DNA of 64,000 nt. Source: Latrodectus hesperus. Taxonomy: Eukaryota > Arthropoda > Arachnida > Araneae > Theridiidae. Made by a program: the position numbers and the translations under genes. Each line of letters starts with the position of its first letter. Positions within the stretch are counted from its first letter, which is position 1. Below the pieces are notes generated by a model, which did not search any database, was not told where the DNA came from, and worked only from the letters and a program-made list of their open reading frames with translations. Of this stretch, positions 56,714 through 64,000 are shown one piece after another. The stretch covers positions 94,854,214 through 94,918,213 of the forward strand of contig CM075857.1 in assembly GCA_037975125.1 (NCBI GenBank), given 5' to 3'.

Positions 56714-56993
56714 AGCCCGGTTGCTTAGTGGTAACGTTTCACGCTCCCGTGACACAGGTCTGAGGTTCGATCCTCGGGCTGAGCAAGGTTGACTCAGCCT
56801 TTCATCCCTTCAGTGGATCGATTAACTGAGTACCAAGCATGCTTGGGAACTAAACACTGGGGGTCTTACGTTAGGCTGACCACCTATCTGGGACATATGC
56901 TTCGCACCCCAGGGCCCTGGGTCATGAAAGCAGTTATGGGCACTGTAGGCCTTGGCTCACATGGGCTGTCGTGCCATGGAATTTAGTTTTAGT
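56714..56993 (+). mobile_element. tRNA-derived SINE, family A, copy 2
   Basis: The head has GCCCGGTTGCTTAGTGGTAA and B box GGTTCGATCC (from 56764), followed by the body GGTCTTACGTTAGGCTGACC and CACATGGGCTGTCGTGCC near the 3' end. GAAGAAAAGA/GAGAAAAAGA-like flanks suggest a target duplication. Confidence 0.82.
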
Positions 56994-57361
56994 TTGTGGA
57001 GAAAAAGATGCAAGAAATTATTCTATAAAAGTACAGAAAATGTTTTATGAAAATAATTTGTGTCATTTAAAGACATCAGTTTTCAGCCTTTTTGCATGCT
57101 CACCACGATACGAGATGGAAGTTTTTAAATTTTCGTTTTTAAGCAAACATTTATTTGAAAATCAATTTGCGAATTTAGGACGTAAGGAGAGAAAAAATAA
57201 ATAGATGTATCCTAAAAGAGAATCATCATCGAAAATCTAATATAAATACATTGGAAAAAAGGAAATCTGTAATAAATAATCTTTTAAAAAATGAAAAGAG
57301 TGATATCCTTTAATGCCTAAATTATGCATCAACTGTATACCTAGCCTAATTTTATTTCGTA

Positions 57362-57545
57362 AGATTTTGCTTTGTTTGCCACTCACCGTTCATTTTATTT
57401 CACACGAGGAGTAATTAGACTAGAAACTACATCTTACAGTGAATTCTGAATCACTACCCTCAACCAAACTCAAAGTGGGAATCCAATTCACGAACAGTTG
57501 AAGTTAAAACACCAATCCTTCGATTGCCAATCCTGCTTACAAATA
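57362..57545 (-). mobile_element. old family B SINE
   Basis: The order of parts matches family B (TTTGTTTGCCACTCACCGTTC, then AGTGGGAATCC in the B box position, then CCTTCGATTGCC), but substitutions are frequent. Limits are approximate. Confidence 0.5.
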
Positions 57546-58310
57546 AATTTAGAAGATCAATGCATATGAACACTAGAGGTTTCATTAAATAATATACTTT
57601 ATTTGTTTACTGGGGCTTCAAAATTTCTTCATAATTTTACCTATGCTCTTTTGTTTTAAGTATAAAATATAAATTCATATCTAAAGTGAGCTTTCTTTTT
57701 TCCAATCTATGAAATGCGTATCATTTCTCGTATTTCAAGAAAAATTCGAGAATCAGAAATACTGGAATGTATTTTAATTAATGTCTTCAAAATATATAAT
57801 AGGTGTGGTTTCTTCTCTTCTATATATATTATCTCATATACTTGACGATATTTCTCTCTTTTTCAGTAATCATTAGTTAAGATACAAGTTGAACAAAATG
57901 TCTTTTTATGTGAAATGTTTTTCCATTTTAGGAAAATATCATTGAAAAGTTTGTTATATTTAATAAAAATGATAGTATAATTTATTACCTAATCTCTGGC
58001 AAACTCTTCCTATTCTAAAAGCAAATTTGTACAGAGTTGACAGTGGTTATTAAATCTAAAATATAATATCTAATTTTGAGTTTAAAATTTAAGTTTTATT
58101 TTACAAAAGATACATGACTCAAGGAATGCCTCACTTAACAAATTAAATAAGTTGTTAAAAATATAGAGGAGTTTTGTTACCTGGTTTTAACAAATCGAAT
58201 AATAAAACTCTTTCGTTAAAAAGGACGCTAGGTTTAAAAAATATTTATCTTTTGTTTTCCTTGATGGAAAACTTATTTTTTGGAATTTTTGAATATTTAT
58301 CCTTGTGAAA

Positions 58311-58314
<4 letters not shown>
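57546..58314. other. AT-rich spacer
   Basis: Nothing recognised up to the (TA)n tract. Confidence 0.5.

Positions 58315-58405
<91 letters not shown>
58315..58405. repeat. (TA)n microsatellite beside the 47-bp-arm foldback
   Basis: About 90 bases of uninterrupted TA. Confidence 0.97.
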
Positions 58406-58409
<4 letters not shown>

Positions 58410-58576
58410 ATAAAATATGAAAAACATTGAAACCAGAAATACAAAATTAAAAGCTGACCATCTCCCTCCTGTTGACGACGTAGTCCCTATGCTTTCTTTT
58501 TATCATTTGCATTGTATATTTTAGTAATTTTTTAATTTTGTTTTTCTGGTTTCAATGTTTTTCATGTTTTATCTTA
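58406..58576. repeat. 171-bp foldback with 47-bp arms next to a (TA)n tract
   Basis: Arms 58406-58452 and 58530-58576 are reverse complements at 44 of 47 positions around a 77-base spacer. The left arm abuts a (TA)n tract. This may be a small palindromic transposon with TA target preference. No other copy was noticed in the window. Confidence 0.75.
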
Positions 58577-58714
58577 TTTATACTGGTAAATATTTCTTTA
58601 GCTGCTTTTGCGCTTGATAGATTTCCTATAATATTTATGTATTGTGGTTCATATTTTATTATATTGCATTTTCAGTATTGTATTCATTACTTTAATATAT
58701 TTATTGCCTTATAT

Positions 58715-58716
<2 letters not shown>

Positions 58717-58781
<65 letters not shown>
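58717..58781. repeat. (TA)n microsatellite holding the Tc1 insertion
   Basis: About 65 bases of TA ending exactly where the Tc1 left end begins. A short TATATATA remnant continues at 60402-60409 beyond the right end, so the transposon entered the tract. Confidence 0.95.
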
Positions 58782-58784
<3 letters not shown>

Positions 58785-60401
58785 TTGACAAAATGTTTAT
58801 TTGTACATTTAAATTTTGGAATTTTATAGCAAAATAAAATAAGGTAACTAAGTTAAAATTGCACAGAAATATATTATATTGAGGTAAAATAATAATAAGA
58901 TATCAACAAAAAAACAATCACATAAACTTTAGTTGATTAATGAATAAAACTTTATAAAAATTATACAAAAAGAGTATTTGTACACTCACTTAGTGACAAA
59001 TTTTAAACATAATTATAATTATTTTATAGAAATTTAATACGTTGTATGCATTCCATTGGCTTTTACAATTTCTTCAAGACGTCTTGGCATTGATTCTATT
59101 AACTTTTTGGTTGTTTCTTGATCTATTTCTTCCCAAGCTTCCATGAGTGCTTCTTTCAAATTATTTTTACTTGTAATATTTTTTTCGAACTTGAGCATCC
59201 AATAGCATCCACAAATTTTCAATTGGATTTATGTCCGGGGATTGCGGTGGAGTTTCAAGGCGTCTTGGCGCATTATAAAGCAACCATGTTTTAGTAACTA
59301 TCGCAGTGTGTTTTGGATCGTTATCTTGTTGAAATAAGAAAGTGTCTCCATTACCCAATTTTCTAGCACTGTCTAATAAGTTATGCCGCAACACATCAAT
59401 GTAACCTAAAGCTGTCATTTTTGTGTCAATAAAGTGTAATTTTCCAACCCCGCCATGAGCTATACAGCCCCAAACCATCACATTTCCCCCACCATGTTTC
59501 AGGCTCTGAAGTACATTTTTTCTATCAAGGGATGTTTTATTTCTTCGCCAGATTTTTCGGATACTAGGGGGTGAAAAAATTTCAAACTTACTCTCATCTG
59601 AAAAAATAAGCTTTTTCCAGAAGTCCATCGGTTTGTCTTTGTATTTCATAGCAAATTCTAGACACTTTTTTCTATTAATTTCAGAGATCATTGGTTTTTT
59701 CTCGGAGTTCAGCCTTTTAAACCAGCACTATGTAGCATATTTCTTATTGTTTGAGCCGTCACTCTAATGTTAGAAGATGCGAGAAGGTCATCTGCAATTT
59801 TCTGAGCAGAAATTTGTGGTTTTCTTGTAGCTGCTTTAACAGCACTTCGTTTATTTCTTGAAGTTAATTTACTCGGGCCACCTGGCATGCGTTCATTTTC
59901 AACACGTCCAGTATTTTTATATTTTCTTACGATGTAACCAATAGTTTTAAAAGGTAACTTAACCATCTTTTGAATTTCGCGATAAGATTTTCCACTTTTA
60001 TTAAAAATAACAATATGAGTTCTCATGTCTAAAGAGGCTTCTTTTGATTTCGTGGCTATTTCTCAAATTTTTTCTACGAGTGATCTTTACTGTTAAAAAA
60101 GATTACCTTCATTGTGTTTAATAAATACAAACTACCCAAAAAATTAACTATCATGTGAAAAATTACAAGAAGTTATAGTAATACTTTACAGGAGATATAG
60201 ATGTACAAATATACTTTTTGCAAGAAATTTTCCAAGTTTGTAAGATTTAGAATTTATTTTCAATTATTTCAAAATGTTTTTTTCGTTTACTTAGAAATAA
60301 ACAACAAACTCACGCTCACACATCACAAGGAATAAAATAGCTGCTTATATGTTTTTAAACTTTAAAAAAAAGTGGTGTACAAATAATCATTTTGCCTACT
60401 G
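58782..60401 (-). mobile_element. Tc1-type DNA transposon, structurally complete, inactive (1,620 bp)
   Basis: The ends are inverted repeats of about 26 bp (CAGTTGACAAAATG on the left, CAGTAGGCAAAATG on the right, both running into TTTGTACA). TA dinucleotides flank both ends and the left end abuts a (TA)n tract. A second motif copy lies about 205 bp inside each end (58966-58986 and 60199-60220; core ATTTGTACA), giving the inverted/direct repeat layout known from Tc1 relatives. The decayed transposase gene lies between them on the minus strand. Confidence 0.9.
59034..60026 (-). pseudogene. Tc1-type (DD34E) transposase, broken by one stop and two frameshifts
   Basis: Three adjacent reading frames together cover a whole transposase. 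The first (60026-59709) holds two helix-turn-helix units: MRTHIVIFNKSGKSYREIQK, then a SAQKIADDL..IRVTAQTIRNML region. It ends at a TGA (59711-59709). The next frame starts after a one-base loss in an A run (about 59696) and carries the catalytic motifs FSDESKF, FQQDNDPKHTA and SPDINPIENLW. The last two acids are separated by 34 residues, as in Tc1. A one-base gain in an A run near 59185 shifts to the third frame, which ends SMPRRLEEIVKANGMHTTY, a typical Tc1 C-terminus. The catalytic residues survive, so inactivation is probably not very old. Confidence 0.92.
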
Positions 60402-60743
60402 TATATATATCTTAGTGTGTCTGTGTGAGTTTTATATAAATTTTAATAATGTTTATTAAATTAATAAGCAGTTTATTATTGCCCACACAAAATTTGAATT
60501 TTGTTGTAACACAATTTCATCAACTGAATTTCTTAATTGATTGATTGAATAGATGTACATTGAGACTTCCAGCGGTGAATTTCTCAATAAGTTTTAGATA
60601 TGATTACATTTTGATAGCATCAATGTCATTATTTAGAATAAGGATTATAGAATGTATAAGCAATTTTATTCTTTGATTTTTCTAAAATTCCCATCATTAT
60701 TTTATGAGATGAGAAAGATATACTTGATCATACGTTATACAGA

Positions 60744-60931
60744 TTTGGTTTTTTTGTTTGTTTGTTTCTCGCTCAACGGTCATTTTTTGCACACGAGGGC
60801 TAATTTGACCGGGACCTATGGTTTAAAGTGGATTCCGAACCACAGCAAACATCCATGCCCAAGGTGGGATTCGAACCCACGAACTGTTGAACCGAAGGCA
60901 AGAGCGCTAACCATTCGGCTGCCAGCTCGGC
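60744..60931 (-). mobile_element. tRNA-derived SINE, family B, with perfect 13-bp target duplication
   Basis: On the minus strand the head is CGAGCTGGCAGCCGAATGG, then a B box (GGATTCGAACC, 60868-60878 on plus) and a short body ending in a (CAAA)n tail. TACGTTATACAGA is present at 60731-60743 and 60932-60944 without mismatch. Confidence 0.88.
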
Positions 60932-60944
60932 TACGTTATACAGA

Positions 60945-62194
60945 AAACCAAGATGGATGTGAACGATTAAAAATAGTTTGCATTTTCACCTGTTGAGGGT
61001 TACTTACGGAATGAGTTTATAATTTTTATTTACGTATTTTTATAAATTATTGAACTATACTCCTGTTGATTTGAAACATACATTTGTTAAAAAGACCTTA
61101 CAATCGATTCTTTTCGATTAATTGAATTTTAAATGATATTAATTGACGTAGTCAGCTCCTGAGCTGGGTTCTTTTTCCTAAATAATATCTTCTTTATAAA
61201 ACAACTACCGAGACTATTTAACTTAGTCAGATGATTGAAATAATACTTTTATTTCAAACTAAATTTTTTAGTGGATCTATAAATGGTGAATATTCATTTG
61301 TAACCCATTATTTGAACATAATTTCATTCCATTCCAGTAATTTATTCCCTCACTAAAACTGAACTTTTTTATTATGATACAAAATAGAACTGACTTTTTA
61401 GTAGGCATAAAACGGAAAAGACGTACGTAAAAAAGAAAGAAATGAGTGAAAGATGGAAAAAAATTTCCTTGCAAAAACAAACTCTGAAAGCAAAGAGCAC
61501 TCTTTAAAAGAAAAAAAAGTCTCATCCCCTAGTAACACAGAAACTAAGGAAGAAAAAAATAAAAGTTCTTGAACAGTTTGAGGGGGTCGTTTCTAAATAT
61601 AATTTTTGTAAACAAACTCACAGTTTCGCTGTGTAAGAAGTCGCGCTCGCGTTTCAAAAGCGTAAAAATTCATTGCACGGTTGACGTTTCCGTCACTTGG
61701 TTTTTATCGGATTTTAGATCATGAATCTATCCCCAATCTTCTAAGCACAAACGGGGCAGGTGCCCTTGAGGGCCCCTTATCTAAATTAGAGTTTTGTACC
61801 TTTTCTATATATCGATTTAACTAAAAATAATATTCCTCGAGTTATAACAGCTGCTAATTTTTTCCATAATGAAAAGAAAATATTATGCCGTCTGAAATAA
61901 TGTTTTACTTTTGCGGTATTAGTGATAGGAAAAGTGTTCTTATCACAATATTTTTTTGTTCTTTTACTTATAACTGAAAGAAAAAAAGTTCAGATACCTT
62001 TAGAATAATAAAGAGTACTGTATTCTTTTTATAGTTCTCTTTTAAATTTTTTATTACTTCGTATTTCTTTCACTCGATATTTTTACCTACTAAAGTCACA
62101 AAATACAATCAAATTCTTCTTAATTTTAAACTCATTCAAATGATGGAATCGACACCTGGGCTGTCATTTTCTTTTCCAAATTTCTATGCAACGG
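60945..62194. other. spacer
   Basis: AT-rich, with a GC-richer patch at 61580-61790. No frame or element recognised. Confidence 0.45.
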
Positions 62195-62545
62195 TATGGT
62201 TTAACACCTGACCACATCTTGGTCTAATAATAGGACAGCGTTCATCGAAGTTATAGGTTTGATTCCAGCCATTGTTAAACAACAGGAGATGGGTGTAGTT
62301 CTTCTACCTATTACATGCACATTTTCTGAAGTGGGTGCTTGGGAGTTTTCTGGGTTTTCTTCCTTTCGAAACGAGATTATGGCCCACTATCTATGAAAAA
62401 TCTTCCTAAAAGTTAATTTACTTGGTATAGGCTAAAAGCCTTCCAACGGCCTTCGGTCATTAGGTAACCCACCACATGGTGTCAAAACATTTAAGTTTCA
62501 GGGGGATCGAACCCATAAACTGTTAAACTGAAAGCTATCACTGAT
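62195..62545 (+). mobile_element. SINE family G copy with tRNA-like head
   Basis: B-box-like GGTTTGATTCC at 62256-62266 is followed by GGGTGCTTGGGAGTTTTCTGG and GCCCACTATCTATGAAAAATC, shared with 8.5 kb. A second, reverse B box (GGATCGAACCC, about 62502) suggests another old insertion at its 3' side. Confidence 0.5.
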
Positions 62546-62569
62546 AATTCAAATGACATCCGAGATCTA

Positions 62570-62715
62570 TATCAATGAAAGAAGGTTGAATCTCACGAAT
62601 ATTTAAAGTGCATATACTTTCTTTGAATGTTGGTTTTCAGTAAGACTCGGTATCGAACCATCTTCCTTCAGGGCTCAATATCTATGTCTTAACCCACCAG
62701 GATACCGCTACTCTA
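62570..62715 (-). mobile_element. degenerate tRNA-SINE
   Basis: Reverse B box CGGTATCGAACC near 62649, then the reversed head CTTAACCCACCAGGATACCG. The family is not assigned. Confidence 0.45.
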
Positions 62716-63264
62716 GGGAGAGTAAGGGATGTCTTATAATTTCGAAGATATGTTTTCAAAGCTTTTTTACTAAATTAATATGAAGCATTTTTCTTTTCTA
62801 AACCTTTCATGTTCACGTTGAGGATTAGCTTTATTTACAGCCTCGATAGTATTTCGTTGTTTGTTCATTCTACTCCTAACTTTTGCGGTGTTTCTAAAAC
62901 TTCATACACAATACTGATTTTAGAAGAAATTTCATTGAAAGTGAACCATGCTCACAAACTGAAAAGAAATAAATTAGCGAATTCTCAAACACCCTTACCA
63001 ACAAAAAGCATTTTTGCACCCCTCTGAAGCTAGGATTGAACCTGGGGCTTATCTCTCTGAAGGGCATAATTTTAACTTCGGGTAATGATGTAAGTCTTCC
63101 TCTTTCATCTTAATCGGTTGGTAAAACACAAATTCATTAAACATCTCTCTTTAACACGAAATATCAAGTAAATATTTTGAAGATCATTTTATATTAATCT
63201 CATGGCAGTGTAATGACCGACAACATTCTCTAGACTTAAAAGTTGCGGTTTCTATACTCGACCC

Positions 63265-63500
63265 AACCGATGGTCATCATGTTCACTCACGACAACTGGG
63301 ACACATCAGATAGGTGGGTCATGGTTCCAATGACTTCCAAGGGAAATGATATATGTGAGGTTGGCAGGCCAAGTCTGGGATTCGCCTGCTTTGTCCCTCC
63401 TTCTAAATCATGTGGACCCACCCACTTTCTGAGATATGATGGAACCCCCAGTAAATACCCCCTGTACTCTGCCATCAATTTCTCGCCTATAATGCCGAAA
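63265..63500 (+). mobile_element. diverged family F SINE
   Basis: GACTTCCAAGGGAAATGAT, GGTTGGCAGGCCAAGTCTGG and TTTGTCCCTCCTTCTAAATC align with the family F body. Both ends are uncertain. Confidence 0.5.
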
Positions 63501-63572
63501 GGTGAAATATTATTAGTGTTTGGACCTTAAAATATATTTTATAAAGTAGAAAGCAGTTAGTAAAACGTTTCT

Positions 63573-63974
63573 GTTGTTGTTGTTGCTTATGACACTTGGA
63601 CATGCCAAGCTCGTTAAGCCGTTGGCTATGCGAATTTAAGTCAATAGAGAGCGTCTTTCATTTTGGATCAGAGCACCATGAAGGTGAAAGTACTACTTTG
63701 CTCTATTAAGGTGCCTCGTAATTTTGAGCCATGATCTAGTGACGAGGCCACACCTGAGCTGGCACCCTCCTCTCCACGTCCACGCCACACCAGCGGAAGG
63801 ACTTTGGTCGTCACATATTAACGTGGATACGTCCCCAACCCACGGAGCTCCAGCAACCCAGTAAAGGAGAGTACACTGTGGTCACCCTCCCAACCACTGC
63901 CCGCGGCAAATGATGCTTCACTTTGCTGAGCTTACGGGAAGCGGCGTGAAGCTACTGAGCCACTGGAGCTCTTA
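63573..63974 (-). mobile_element. SINE-like retroelement, family E, full copy (402 bp)
   Basis: It matches the 31.9 kb copy in reverse along its whole length. AAAACGTTTCT flanks it without mismatch (63562-63572 and 63975-63985). The (GTT)n start on the plus strand is the reversed CAA tail. Confidence 0.87.
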
Positions 63975-64000
63975 AAAACGTTTCTAATGGCACATAACTT

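Noticed and set aside
59709..60026. 105-aa helix-turn-helix protein as a separate regulator gene
   Set aside because: It is the N-terminal part of the broken Tc1 transposase. The catalytic part continues immediately downstream in another frame, inside the same inverted repeats.
60652..60996. 114-codon plus-strand frame
   Set aside because: Most of it lies across a reverse-oriented family B SINE and its target duplications.

Overview
The window is AT-rich animal nuclear DNA. It carries one intron-containing gene set in a large amount of mobile-element and microsatellite sequence. Several signs point to an arthropod, and I infer an arachnid, most likely a spider: several families of tRNA-derived SINEs with (CAA)n tails, Tc1-type transposons, 3' ends of endonuclease-type LINEs with (GAA)n or (CAA)n tails, long (TA)n tracts, and a secreted Gly/Gln-rich, cysteine-free protein. 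The species cannot be fixed from the sequence alone.

The one confident protein gene lies on the minus strand, with coding exons between 17032 and 22181. It has a TATA box at 22256-22262, a three-codon first exon, a second exon that completes a signal peptide, a 28-base third exon and a long terminal exon. The splice sites and phases join into a single 690-residue secreted protein with no Cys and no Trp. It has a duplicated Tyr-rich module, repeated GDSQI and DPxxG motifs, and a Gln-rich C-terminus. I recognise no family. A role in an extracellular fibre or cuticle-like matrix is an inference from composition.

Layout. From 1 to 17 kb the sequence is mostly plain AT-rich spacer with (TA)n tracts, GC-richer islands (1-410, 6360-6850), a 91-bp tandem satellite (7255-7803), a 256-bp inverted-repeat element (11727-11982) and one SINE (14454-14711). 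From 17 to 22.3 kb is the gene. From 22.3 to 28 kb is spacer, one SINE and one (TA)n tract. From 28 to 37.4 kb is a mobile-element cluster: a decayed Tc1 transposase, five SINE families, and two non-autonomous hAT-type elements, one nested in a SINE. From 37 to 43 kb are further SINEs, including one flanked by an unusually long direct duplication and one carrying a snap-back copy of its own promoter region. From 43.6 to 44.1 kb is a complex minisatellite. From 47.7 to 51.4 kb are two 5'-truncated LINE 3' ends with target-site duplications, plus SINEs. From 53.2 to 54.1 kb is a GC-rich island with an unrecognised ORF. From 55 to 61 kb are SINEs, another LINE 3' end, a palindromic element, and a structurally complete but inactive Tc1 element (58782-60401) inserted in a (TA)n tract. 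The right edge holds further SINEs.

The mobile elements appear linked. The (CAA)n tails of several SINE families match the tail of the LINE fragment ending near 56100, as expected if that LINE class mobilises them. SINE families with different 3' ends also share a central domain. Apart from the secreted-protein gene I see no intact gene, no functional tRNA, no rRNA and no CRISPR array.
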